Assembly: GCA_945861265.1 (NCBI GenBank) | Contig: CAMAUC010000005.1 | Span: forward strand, 33,959 to 97,958 | Reading direction: 5' to 3' | Length of the DNA: 64,000 nt | Origin: Rhizobium sp. Q54 | GTDB lineage: Bacteria; Pseudomonadota; Alphaproteobacteria; Rhizobiales; Xanthobacteraceae | In this document: one piece after another, positions 27,436-34,757 of the stretch | How the letters are laid out: every line of letters starts with the position of its first letter | Numbering within the stretch: the stretch's first letter is position 1 | Made by a program: the position numbers and the translations under genes | The notes under the pieces: model-generated | The model's database searches: none | The model's input: only the letters and a program-made list of their open reading frames with translations | Told to the model about the DNA's origin: nothing

Positions 27436-27473
27436 TTCGCGGCGATTGGGTCGCGAACGTCAAATCCGCTCCA

Positions 27474-28850
27474 CTAACGATAGAAAAAGTGTGGCAGCGC
27501 GGTGGCAAGCCCCGGCACGAACCACAGCACCACCAGCGCGAAAAGCTGGATGACGACGAACGGGATGATGCCAACGTAAATATGCCGGGTGGTGATTTCC
27601 GGCGGCGCAACGCCGCGCAGGAAAAACAAGGTCGGCCCGAGCGGCGGGTGCATGTAGGAAGTCTGCAAATTCACCGCCATCATGATGCCGAGCCAGACCG
27701 GATCGACGCCGGGCATTTTCAGCAAGGCCGGCGCGACGATCGGCACCACCACAAAAATGATCTCGAAGGCGTCCATCACGAAGCCGAGCAAAAACATCGC
27801 CACCATCACGACCAGTACCGCGCCGGAAACGCCGCCCGGCAGTTCGGACAATGCGCGCTCGACCATGGCGTCGCCGCCGAGCGCGCGAAACACCAGGCTG
27901 AACAAGGTCGCGCCGATCAGGATGAGAAAAATCATCGCCGTGATCTGCGTGGTTTTTTCAACCACCGGCTTGAGCAGCGGCGCAAGCGCCGCCTTGCGCC
28001 AGGCGAGCAGGATCGCGCCGACCGCGCCGACCGACGCGGCTTCGGTCGGCGTCGCGATGCCGAACAGAATCGAGCCGAGCACGGCTGCGATCAGCAGCAC
28101 CGGCGCCAGCAAGGCCTCAAACAATCCGGTGGCGGGCGGTACATCGGTCGCCGGTAATGCCGGGCAGCTTGCCGGGCGCAGCACGGCCATGGCGATCAGA
28201 TAGACCAGATACAGACCGACCAGCAGCAAGCCCGGCAAAATCGCGCCGGCGAATAGATCGCTCACCGAAATAACATTCGGCGCGAACGAACCTGTCGACA
28301 GTTGCGCCGCCTGATAGGAATTGTTGAGTTGGTCGCCGAGCAACACAAGCACTGTGGATGGCGGAATGATCTGCGCCAGGGTCGCGGACGCCGCCACCGT
28401 GCCGGCGGCCAGACGCGGATCGTAACCGTGGCGTAGCATCGCCGGCAGCATGATGAGGCCGATGGTCACGGTCGTCGCGCCGACCATGCCGGTCGAGGCC
28501 GCCAGCAATGCGCCTACCAGCACGACGGAATAGCCGAGACCGCCGCGCAAGGTGCCGAACAGGCGGCCCATGCGTTCAAGCAGGTCCTCGGCGATGCGGG
28601 AGCGCTCCAGCATCACGCCCATGAAGATGAACATCGGGATCGCCAGCAACACGTCATTGGTCATCACGCCGAAGATGCGTTGCGGCAGCGCGCCGATGAT
28701 GGAGAAATTCATCGCGCCAATTGCGTGACCGAACACGGCAAAGGCGAGCGACACGCCGGCGAGCGTCAGCGCCACCGGATAGCCGGCCATCAGCGCCACG
28801 ACGACAGCGGCGACCATGACGATGGCAAGAAGTTCGGGCAGCGAAAACAT
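27474..28850 (-). CDS. dctM: TRAP transporter large permease (DctM family)
   Basis: 458 residues with about a dozen hydrophobic segments. DctM-type blocks: AIPMFIFMGVMLERSRIAEDLLERMG, GALLAASTGMVGATTVTIGLIMLPAMLRHGYDPRLAAGTVAASATLAQIIPPS and GIATPTEAASVGAVGA. It carries the Na+-driven transport pathway in the inner membrane. Its ATG shares one base with the dctQ stop. Binding-protein partner is presumably dctP at 23908-24843. Confidence 0.94.
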   Translation of the reverse strand: MFSLPELLAIVMVAAVVVALMAGYPVALTLAGVSLAFAVFGHAIGAMNFSIIGALPQRIFGVMTNDVLLAIPMFIFMGVMLERSRIAEDLLERMGRLFGTLRGGLGYSVVLVGALLAASTGMVGATTVTIGLIMLPAMLRHGYDPRLAAGTVAASATLAQIIPPSTVLVLLGDQLNNSYQAAQLSTGSFAPNVISVSDLFAGAILPGLLLVGLYLVYLIAMAVLRPASCPALPATDVPPATGLFEALLAPVLLIAAVLGSILFGIATPTEAASVGAVGAILLAWRKAALAPLLKPVVEKTTQITAMIFLILIGATLFSLVFRALGGDAMVERALSELPGGVSGAVLVVMVAMFLLGFVMDAFEIIFVVVPIVAPALLKMPGVDPVWLGIMMAVNLQTSYMHPPLGPTLFFLRGVAPPEITTRHIYVGIIPFVVIQLFALVVLWFVPGLATALPHFFYR

Positions 28851-29395
28851 TAAACGCCCCCACCCGACCGGCTTCGCCGGTCACCCTCCCCCGCAAGCGG
28901 GGGAGGGATAAGAAGAGCGGCGGCCCTGATCGCTTGCGCGAACCCCTGCAAGGCCATCAAGACGGCAAAGATCGGGATCAATGTCTTGAGCGCGAAAACC
29001 ATCGGCAGGCCGCTTGCTTCCTGTGAGCGCTCGAATATCAGCCATGAGCGCGCCGCATAGGGCACCGACAGCCAGGCCAGCACCAGTGCAAAGGGCAACA
29101 ACAGCAGCAGCGCGCCGACAAGGTCGACAATCGCCCGCGTGCGCGGCGTCGCATCGGCGTAAAAAATATCGACCCGGACATGGCCGCCGGCGCGCAAGGT
29201 CCAGGCCGACGCCATCAGGAACAAAGTGGCATGGCCGTAGATGATCGCCTCGGTCAGCCAGATCGAGCCGAGGCCGAAAACGTAGCGCGCCACAACCAGA
29301 GCGAATTGCAGCACGACGACAGCAAGGACCAGCCAGGACGAAACACGTCCAAGGGTTGTCGTCAGCAAATCGACGGTATTAGCAAACCGATTCAT
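28850..29395 (-). CDS. dctQ: TRAP transporter small permease (DctQ family) with repeat-derived C-terminus
   Basis: 181 residues with four hydrophobic helices; the DctQ hallmark region GHATLFLMASAWTLRAGGHVRVDIFY is present. The last about 18 residues (PPPLAGEGDRRSRSGGGV) are encoded by a GC-rich palindromic repeat (28853-28911), so the natural C-terminus has been replaced or extended by the element, whose end supplies the TAA stop. It pairs with DctM. It is divergent from the deaminase-nitrile hydratase genes across a 69-bp gap. Confidence 0.9.
   Translation of the reverse strand: MNRFANTVDLLTTTLGRVSSWLVLAVVVLQFALVVARYVFGLGSIWLTEAIIYGHATLFLMASAWTLRAGGHVRVDIFYADATPRTRAIVDLVGALLLLLPFALVLAWLSVPYAARSWLIFERSQEASGLPMVFALKTLIPIFAVLMALQGFAQAIRAAALLIPPPLAGEGDRRSRSGGGV
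28853..28911. repeat. Palindromic repeat inside the 3' end of dctQ
   Basis: Two hairpins, GACCGGCTTCGCCGGTC and CCCTCCCCCGCAAGCGGGGGAGGG, lie next to each other in coding sequence. The translation contains PLAGEGDRRSRSGGG, a peptide commonly produced by this type of intergenic element. It is out of place within a gene. Confidence 0.85.
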
Positions 29396-29427
29396 GCTTC
29401 CGATGATGACACAGACGCCGGAGTTCC

Positions 29428-29439
29428 GCTAAATTTAGC
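29428..29439. promoter_or_regulatory. Palindrome in the divergent dctQ / deaminase gap
   Basis: GCTAAATTTAGC is a perfect 12-bp palindrome in the 69-bp gap between the divergent dctQ and deaminase starts. It is a candidate operator that could serve either direction. No partner regulator is seen in the window. Confidence 0.35.
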
Positions 29440-29464
29440 CCAATTGAATCGGCAATCGGGCTTT

Positions 29465-29938
29465 ATGAAACCGACAGACGAAGACCTCTTGCGGCGCGCC
29501 TTCGCGGTCGCCGCGCGCGCCGAAGAACGCGGCAATCATCCGTTCGGCGCCATTCTCGTCGGTCCCGACGGCGAAGTGCTGCTGGAGGCGGAAAACGGTT
29601 ACCTGCCGGACGGCGACATGACCGCTCATGCCGAGCGGCTGCTGGCGACCGCGGCGTCCAAGACCTTCGAGCCGGACGAATTGTCGGAGTGCACGCTGTA
29701 TTCCTCGGCCGAGCCCTGCGCGATGTGCGCCGGGGCGATCTACTGGGTCGGCATCGGGCGGGTGGTTTACGGTCTGTCCGAAACCCGCCTGAAACAGATG
29801 ACCGGCGACCACGAGGAAAATCCGACGCTGGATTTGCCCTGCCGCACCGTTTTTGCCTCCGGCCAGCGCAAGGTCGAGGTCATTGGCCCGCTGCTGGAAG
29901 ACGAGGCGGCGGCGCAGCACGAGGGCGTCTGGGATTAG
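29465..29938 (+). CDS. Nucleoside/nucleobase deaminase (cytidine deaminase-like fold)
   Basis: 157 residues from ATG 29465. The zinc site is His55-Ala-Glu57 ([13 protein letters not shown]) with Cys85 and Cys88 in [11 protein letters not shown]. Glu57 is the proton shuttle. The residues after the second motif ([25 protein letters not shown]) resemble guanine deaminase and TadA-like proteins more than dCMP deaminase. It hydrolyses an exocyclic amine on a purine or pyrimidine in the cytoplasm; the substrate is not evident. The nitrile hydratase alpha gene starts 26 bp downstream, so the two may be co-transcribed. Confidence 0.88.
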   Translation: MKPTDEDLLRRAFAVAARAEERGNHPFGAILVGPDGEVLLEAENGYLPDGDMTAHAERLLATAASKTFEPDELSECTLYSSAEPCAMCAGAIYWVGIGRVVYGLSETRLKQMTGDHEENPTLDLPCRTVFASGQRKVEVIGPLLEDEAAAQHEGVWD

Positions 29939-29964
29939 GCGCACGGCCAGGGTATAGTGCCGTC

Positions 29965-30600
29965 ATGGCTCACGATCACGATCACCACCATCATCATCAC
30001 GACCACGATCACGACCATTCCGAGCTGTCGGAGACGCAGTTGCGCGTGCGCGCGCTGGAAACCGTGCTGACCGAGAAGGGCTATGTCGATCCGGCCGCGC
30101 TCGACGCCATCGTCGAGGCCTATGAAACCAAGATCGGCCCGCGCAACGGCGCGCGCGTCGTCGCCAAGGCCTGGGCCGATCCGGCCTTCAAGCAAGCGCT
30201 GCTCGACGATGCCACCAAGGCCATCGGCACGCTTGGCCATGTCAGCCGCGTCGGCGATCATCTGATCGCGGTCGAGAATACGCCGCAGCGGCACAATATG
30301 GTCGTCTGCACCTTGTGCTCCTGCTACCCGTGGGAAATGCTTGGCCTGCCGCCGGTCTGGTACAAGGCGTCGCCCTATCGCTCGCGCGCGGTCAAGGATC
30401 CGCGCGGCGTGCTTGCCGATTTTGGCGTCACGCTGCCAAAGGACACCGAGATTCGCGTCTGGGATTCGACCGCCGAGACGCGCTTTCTCGTGCTGCCGAT
30501 GCGGCCCGCCGGCACCGAAGGCTGGAGCGAGGAGCGTCTCGCCGAAATCGTCACACGCGACAGCATGATCGGCACCGGTCTGCCGAAGGCCGCGCCATGA
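29965..30600 (+). CDS. nthA: Cobalt-type nitrile hydratase alpha subunit with polyhistidine N-terminus
   Basis: 211 residues. The metal-binding claw is Cys115-Thr-Leu-Cys118-Ser-Cys120 followed by Tyr-Pro-Trp; Thr and Tyr at these places mark the cobalt (not iron) class. Downstream [21 protein letters not shown] is conserved in NHase alpha. The enzyme hydrates nitriles to amides. The first 18 residues are almost only His and Asp (11 His), an extension not part of the usual fold, which could hold or deliver Co2+. The ATG at 29965 is the only start that precedes the His tract closely; an upstream frame runs into the deaminase gene. Its TGA overlaps the first of three repeated starts of nthB. 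Confidence 0.93.
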   Translation: MAHDHDHHHHHHDHDHDHSELSETQLRVRALETVLTEKGYVDPAALDAIVEAYETKIGPRNGARVVAKAWADPAFKQALLDDATKAIGTLGHVSRVGDHLIAVENTPQRHNMVVCTLCSCYPWEMLGLPPVWYKASPYRSRAVKDPRGVLADFGVTLPKDTEIRVWDSTAETRFLVLPMRPAGTEGWSEERLAEIVTRDSMIGTGLPKAAP

Positions 30601-30664
30601 ACGGCCTGCACGACATTGGTGCTTTGTCGTGAACGGGGTTCACGACATGGGCGTTTTGTCGTGA
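30597..30664 (+). repeat. Tandem 32-bp repeats carrying two 11-codon mini-ORFs ahead of nthB
   Basis: Units start at 30597, 30629 and 30661. Unit 1 is an ATG mini-ORF encoding [11 protein letters not shown] with TGA at 30630-30632. Unit 2 is a GTG mini-ORF encoding MNGVHDMGVLS with TGA at 30662-30664. Unit 3 starts the real beta subunit. Each stop overlaps the next start by four bases (GTGA). Units 2 and 3 share their first 25 bases exactly, while unit 1 is more diverged, so amplification occurred in steps. Because 32 is not a multiple of three, each copy is in a different frame. Confidence 0.85.
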
Positions 30665-31320
30665 ACGGGGTTCACGACATGGGCGGCATGGATGGCTTCG
30701 GCAAAGTGGAGCCGGAGCCGAACGAGCCGACCTTCCATGAAAAATGGGAAGGCCGCGTGATGGCGATGGTGCGCGCCATTGGCGCCAATGGCGGACTCAA
30801 TATCGACTCGCAGCGCTTCGCGCGCGAATCCCTGCCGCCCGAGGTCTATCTCGCCAGTTCCTATTACAAGAAATGGTTCCTGGCAGTCGAGAACCAGATG
30901 ATCGAACGCGGCATGATCGGCCGCGATGAAGTCGATGCCGGCCATGCGCTGCGACAAAGCCCACCGCTCAAGCGCGGCAAATTCACGCTCGAAGACGTGT
31001 CACGCATCATGGTGCGCGGCAGTTTCGGCCGCGAGGCGAAGGCGCCGGCGATGTTCAAGCCCGGCGACAAAGTCCGCACGAAAAACATCAACCCGGCGAC
31101 GCATACAAGACTGCCGCGCTACGTGCGTGGCCATACCGGCATCGTCGAACGTATCAACGGTTGCCACGTTTTCCCGGATACGGCCGCGCATGACAAAGGC
31201 GAGAACCCGCAGTGGCTTTATACGGTCGTGTTCGATGCCCGCGAATTGTGGGGCGACGACGCCGATCCGACGTTGAAAGTCTCGATCGAGGCGTTCGAGC
31301 CGTATCTGGAACCAATATGA
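30661..31320 (+). CDS. nthB: Nitrile hydratase beta subunit
   Basis: 219 residues from the GTG at 30661, giving the canonical beta start MNGVHDMGGMDGFGKV. The frame also opens at a TTG at 30616, but that would prefix 15 residues read through the repeat. Beta-subunit blocks: FHEKWEGRVMAMVRAIGANGGLNIDSQRFARE, PPEVYLASSYYKKWFLAVE and C-terminal SH3-like barrel KPGDKVRTKNINPATHTRLPRYVRGHTGIVERINGCHVFPDTAAHDKGENPQWLYTVVFDARELWG. It forms the heterodimer with NthA that shapes the active site. Translation is probably coupled to nthA through the mini-ORF chain just upstream. Confidence 0.92.
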   Translation: MNGVHDMGGMDGFGKVEPEPNEPTFHEKWEGRVMAMVRAIGANGGLNIDSQRFARESLPPEVYLASSYYKKWFLAVENQMIERGMIGRDEVDAGHALRQSPPLKRGKFTLEDVSRIMVRGSFGREAKAPAMFKPGDKVRTKNINPATHTRLPRYVRGHTGIVERINGCHVFPDTAAHDKGENPQWLYTVVFDARELWGDDADPTLKVSIEAFEPYLEPI

Positions 31321-31410
31321 TTGTCGTCCCCGGGCTTGTCCCGGGGACCCCGCTTAGGCGGGCACTGCGTCCCTAAGCGGGATGGCCGGGACAAGCCCGG
31401 CCATGACAGT
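31321..31410. repeat. Nested palindromic repeat between nthB and the accessory gene
   Basis: Three hairpins: CCCCGGGCTTGTCCCGGGG, CCCGCTTAGG...CCTAAGCGGG, and GGCCGGGACAAGCCCGGCC. The element starts directly after the nthB TGA. The peptide MAGTSPAMT that an upstream start of the accessory gene would add comes from this repeat, which argues for the start at 31427. Confidence 0.85.
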
Positions 31411-31426
31411 AACCAAGGTCGCTACA

Positions 31427-31807
31427 ATGTCTTCATCTGCAATCGCACTCGCTACCTCAGAGGTGCCCGGCATTCCGCAGGATGAAGACGGCCCGGTGTT
31501 CCGCGAGCCGTGGGAAGCGCAGGCCTTCGCCATGACGCTGGCGCTGTACGATCGCGGGCTTTTTACCTGGGGCGAATGGGCGGCAACTTTGGCTGACGAG
31601 ATAAAGCGCGCGCAAGCGGCGGGCGATCCCGACACCGGCGAGACCTATTATTCGCACTGGCTGGCGGCGCTGGAACGCATGGTGGCGGAAAAAGGCGTGG
31701 CGACGACGCAGACCCTGCATCGCACGCGCGATGCCTGGGACCATGCCTGCGATCGCACGCCACACGGCCAGCCGATCGAACTACGCGCCAGCGATTTCCA
31801 CGATTAA
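31427..31807 (+). CDS. Nitrile hydratase accessory protein (cobalt-type activator)
   Basis: 126 residues from ATG 31427. The block PVFREPWEAQAFAMTLALYDRGLFTWGEWAATLADEI and YYSHWLAALERMVAEKG match NHase accessory proteins (P14K/NhlE type), which resemble the N-terminal half of the beta subunit. In cobalt NHases they hold the alpha subunit and exchange it for the beta subunit after cobalt insertion. Its 3' end overlaps the converging nitronate monooxygenase gene by 27 bp. A repeat element separates it from nthB. Confidence 0.9.
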   Translation: MSSSAIALATSEVPGIPQDEDGPVFREPWEAQAFAMTLALYDRGLFTWGEWAATLADEIKRAQAAGDPDTGETYYSHWLAALERMVAEKGVATTQTLHRTRDAWDHACDRTPHGQPIELRASDFHD

Positions 31808-32818
31808 AGCTTTCATCAGCTCCGCCGCCGGCATCGCCCGGGCGCGCGTGACGCCGCGACCGGCCCACAACGAAATATAATCGGGCGTGCCCTTCTTGCC
31901 GGATTCGGTGCGCATCGGCCGCGTCAGATCGTTCTGCTGCCGGAACGGCAGGATCGGAATGTCGGCCGTCATGTCGATGAAGGCATTACGCAGGCCGCGC
32001 GCCTCGCGCCCGGAATAGGCGCGCGTGATGACGGTGGTGTCCACCCTCGCGTCGAGCAGCGCCTGCTTGTACGGCGCGGCGGCGCCGCTTTCCAGACAGA
32101 CGATGAAAGCGGTGCCGAGTTGCGCCGCTTGCACGCCGGCGGTGAGCACGCGGGAGATGTCGCGCCCGTCCATCAGACCGCCGGCGGCGAAGACCGGCAC
32201 CGATACGGCGGCGGCGATTGTGCGCGTGAGTTCAAGCGTCGGCACCATCGAGTCCTCCATGCTGCCGATAAAGGTGCCGCGATGCGCGCCGGCCTCCTCG
32301 CCTTGCGCGACGATCGATTCGACGCCGGCTTGCTCGAGCGCCTTGGCCTCTTGCACGGTCGTTGCCGTGCCGCATGTACGGATGCCGGCGCGGCGCAACC
32401 GAGCCAGCGCATCGGCGCTGGGAATGCCGAACGTGAAACTGAACAGAGCCGGCCGCGCCTCGATCACCGCTGCGAACTGATCCTCGAACGGATTGTCGGG
32501 GTTGGGCGGCAGCACCGGCGGCGGCAGGCCGAGCTTGGTATGAACCTTTGCGACCATGGCCAGTATCGGCGCGGCATCGACTTCGGGGCGCAGGCCATAA
32601 CCGCCGGCGAACAGATTGAGCGCGAACGGCTTCGACGTCAGCGCGCGGACTTGCTTGGCGGCATCGAGAATTTGCTGTGGCGTCGCATAGGCGCCGGCCC
32701 AGGAGCCGAGCCCGCCGGCATTCGACACCGCGCCGACCAATTCCGGTGAACCGATGCCACCCGCCATCGGCGCCAGGATGATCGGGTGTTCGACGCCCAA
32801 TTCGTGCAGGAAATTCAT
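31781..32818 (-). CDS. Nitronate monooxygenase (NPD/2-nitropropane dioxygenase family)
   Basis: 345 residues. FMN TIM-barrel signatures: HPIILAPMAGGIGSPELVGAVSNAGGLGSWAGAYATP near the N-terminus, GEEAGAHRG in the middle and AAGGLMDGRDISRVLTAGVQAAQLGTAF toward the C-terminus. The family oxidises alkyl nitronates such as propionate-3-nitronate, or acts as an enoyl reductase in FabK-like members. A clear AGGGAGCGAAAC ribosome site precedes the ATG. It is the last gene of a minus-strand set with NicO and DUF1007, and collides tail to tail with the nitrile hydratase genes. Confidence 0.9.
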   Translation of the reverse strand: MNFLHELGVEHPIILAPMAGGIGSPELVGAVSNAGGLGSWAGAYATPQQILDAAKQVRALTSKPFALNLFAGGYGLRPEVDAAPILAMVAKVHTKLGLPPPVLPPNPDNPFEDQFAAVIEARPALFSFTFGIPSADALARLRRAGIRTCGTATTVQEAKALEQAGVESIVAQGEEAGAHRGTFIGSMEDSMVPTLELTRTIAAAVSVPVFAAGGLMDGRDISRVLTAGVQAAQLGTAFIVCLESGAAAPYKQALLDARVDTTVITRAYSGREARGLRNAFIDMTADIPILPFRQQNDLTRPMRTESGKKGTPDYISLWAGRGVTRARAMPAAELMKALIVEIAGA

Positions 32819-32906
32819 GTTTCGCTCCCTGACGTCAGACTAGCAGCAGGGCACGGCGTGACCATTCTCATCTGACGATGGCAGGCTTGCAAATACGCGA
32901 TGGCGC

Positions 32907-33986
32907 TCAGACGCCGATCATTCGTTCACTAACCATATAGCCCATCAGCAGCAGCGCGCCGAAAGCGATGATGACGCCGGCGGCGGCGGTTTCGGCGCCG
33001 CGCAGCAGCACCATGCCGGCGCCGGGCTTTGATTTGGCCAGTCTTCCTGCAAGGCCGCGCGCACCGACGGCAATCGTGGCGATGGCCGACACCGTAATCG
33101 CAGTGCCGAGGCCCATGACGAAGGTCGAGGCGACACCGATCCAGAACATGCCCTGCGCCAGCGCAAACACGAGAACGATGATCGCGCCCGAACACGGCCG
33201 CAGTCCGACCGCGACGATGGCCGACAGGCCGCGCTTCCACCAGTCGCGGCCGCCGAGTTCGCGCGGCTCCGGCGCATGCGCATGGCCCCAGGCATGGCCT
33301 TCGTCGTCGTCGTGGTCATGGTCGTGTGCATGACCATGGTCATGATCGTGAGTGTGACCATGCGAATGACCATGTGCATGGTCGTGATGCGCGTGGTCGT
33401 GATGTGCGTGATTCTGGACTTTCACCGGCGGCCGCAGCAACTGCAGAAAGGCGCGGCCCTTGACGAAGAACAGCCGCAGGCCGATCAGAACGATCAGGCC
33501 GTAGCTGACCACTTCGATGACGCGCACGGTGTCGCCCATGACCTTGGAGGTCGCGCCGAGCAGCACCGCGACGATGGCAACGACGGCGACCGCGGTGATC
33601 GCCTGCAATATCGCCGAGGCAAACGACAGCGCGATGCCGCGCCGCCAGGTCTCGTCATTGGCGACGAGATAGGACGAGATCACCGCCTTGCCGTGGCCGG
33701 GACCGGCGGCATGAAAGACGCCGTACGCGAATGAAATGCCGAGCAGCGCCCATGTGGCGCTGCCGTCGGCTTTCGCGGCGCGGATCGCGCCCGACAGCAT
33801 GCGATAGAAGGCGGCCTGCTGATGCAGCACCCAGCCGGTAAAGCCGCCGACGTCGGGCTGGGCCGGTCCGCCGGAGGCGCCGAACGGCGCCGCGTGCGCC
33901 AGGTCGATGGCGGCGGCGACTGATAATACAAAACCGGCCAAGATTAGGCATTGCGTCAGCGCAGAGCGCCGCGAGAACCACGTCAT
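32907..33986 (-). CDS. NicO/RcnA-family nickel/cobalt transporter with histidine-rich loop
   Basis: 359 residues. An N-terminal signal-like helix precedes six to seven membrane segments. The family metal motifs are HAAGPGHGK (residues 92-100) and GLRPCSGAII (261-270). Between them, residues 193-236 form a loop with about 20 His alternating with Asp, Ala and Gly, a Ni/Co sensing or chelating region. The family includes exporters (RcnA) and proposed importers. The DUF1007 gene 48 bp upstream is a frequent partner. Convergence with a cobalt nitrile hydratase suggests cobalt homeostasis; direction of transport cannot be read from sequence. Confidence 0.9.
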   Translation of the reverse strand: MTWFSRRSALTQCLILAGFVLSVAAAIDLAHAAPFGASGGPAQPDVGGFTGWVLHQQAAFYRMLSGAIRAAKADGSATWALLGISFAYGVFHAAGPGHGKAVISSYLVANDETWRRGIALSFASAILQAITAVAVVAIVAVLLGATSKVMGDTVRVIEVVSYGLIVLIGLRLFFVKGRAFLQLLRPPVKVQNHAHHDHAHHDHAHGHSHGHTHDHDHGHAHDHDHDDDEGHAWGHAHAPEPRELGGRDWWKRGLSAIVAVGLRPCSGAIIVLVFALAQGMFWIGVASTFVMGLGTAITVSAIATIAVGARGLAGRLAKSKPGAGMVLLRGAETAAAGVIIAFGALLLMGYMVSERMIGV

Positions 33987-34034
33987 GATCGATCAATCCC
34001 CGTCGCGCGCCCCGCGGATTCGAAATCATTCAGA

Positions 34035-34679
34035 TTACGGACAATGCACCAGAATCTTGTTGGCGAATTCGGCGCCGATCGCCATCGACACGTTTGGCTG
34101 GTCGGCCGGAATTTCGCTGAGTTTCTTGCCCTCGGCATAGGTCATTTCGCGCGGCAGCACGGTGTCGAGCTTGCAACCAGCCGGCGCGCCGGAAAGCTGG
34201 ACCGGGTCCTTCTTGGAAAATTCGAAATCGACGAAGATAGTCGGATCGTAGATATCGATTTTCAGTTCCTTGAATTTCACCGGCTTCTCGAACGGAATGG
34301 TGAAGTGCAGCGTCAGCACGGCGTTCTCGAAACTGAGGTGATAATCCGGCAGCGGGTCGCGCATCTTGACCTTCTTGCCGTCTACGGTCGCATAGGTGAA
34401 GTAGTCATATTCCTTCAGCGACTCGACATTGACCTTGGCCAGCGGCGCCAGCTCCTCGCGGGTGAACTGGCCCTTCACCTTGCTCTCATAGCCTTGCGTG
34501 GCGAAGGCGGAGAACATGTCGTCGAAGGCCCAGTCGTGCCGCACACCGGTGACGGTGCCGTCCGGCGCAAACAAGACCTCGGAATGCATCGACACCCAGA
34601 CATGCGGATGCGCCAGAGCGGGCGTGGCGAAGGCCAGGCTGAGCGTGGCGGCAATGAGGGAGAGGATCGGCGTTTTCAT
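34035..34679 (-). CDS. DUF1007 family periplasmic protein
   Basis: 214 residues from ATG 34679. A signal peptide (MKTPILSLIAATLSLAFATPALA) is followed immediately by HPHVWVSMHSEVLFAPDG, the DUF1007 hallmark with a mature N-terminal His-Pro-His that may bind metal. Further blocks include HDWAFDDMFSAFATQGYE and YDYFTYATVDGKKV. DUF1007 genes typically accompany NicO-type transporters and are thought to act as periplasmic metal partners. Three extra codons to a GTG at 34688 are possible but unneeded. Confidence 0.9.
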   Translation of the reverse strand: MKTPILSLIAATLSLAFATPALAHPHVWVSMHSEVLFAPDGTVTGVRHDWAFDDMFSAFATQGYESKVKGQFTREELAPLAKVNVESLKEYDYFTYATVDGKKVKMRDPLPDYHLSFENAVLTLHFTIPFEKPVKFKELKIDIYDPTIFVDFEFSKKDPVQLSGAPAGCKLDTVLPREMTYAEGKKLSEIPADQPNVSMAIGAEFANKILVHCP

Positions 34680-34757
34680 GGACGGCACATTATCACGGAC
34701 TGCGGCATAAACGAGGCGCGTAACATTATTACGACTACGCTGCGTTTACGCCGATGG

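Noticed and set aside
31321..31410. Possible riboswitch or small RNA between nthB and the accessory gene.
   Set aside because: The nested palindromes and the peptide MAGTSPAMT they would encode are typical of dispersed intergenic repeats rather than a cobalt or cobalamin sensor.
33276..33420. Val/Met-rich plus-strand stretch resembling a membrane segment.
   Set aside because: It is the antisense reading of the His-Asp codons in the NicO loop (CAT/CAC/GAC give ATG/GTG/GTC).
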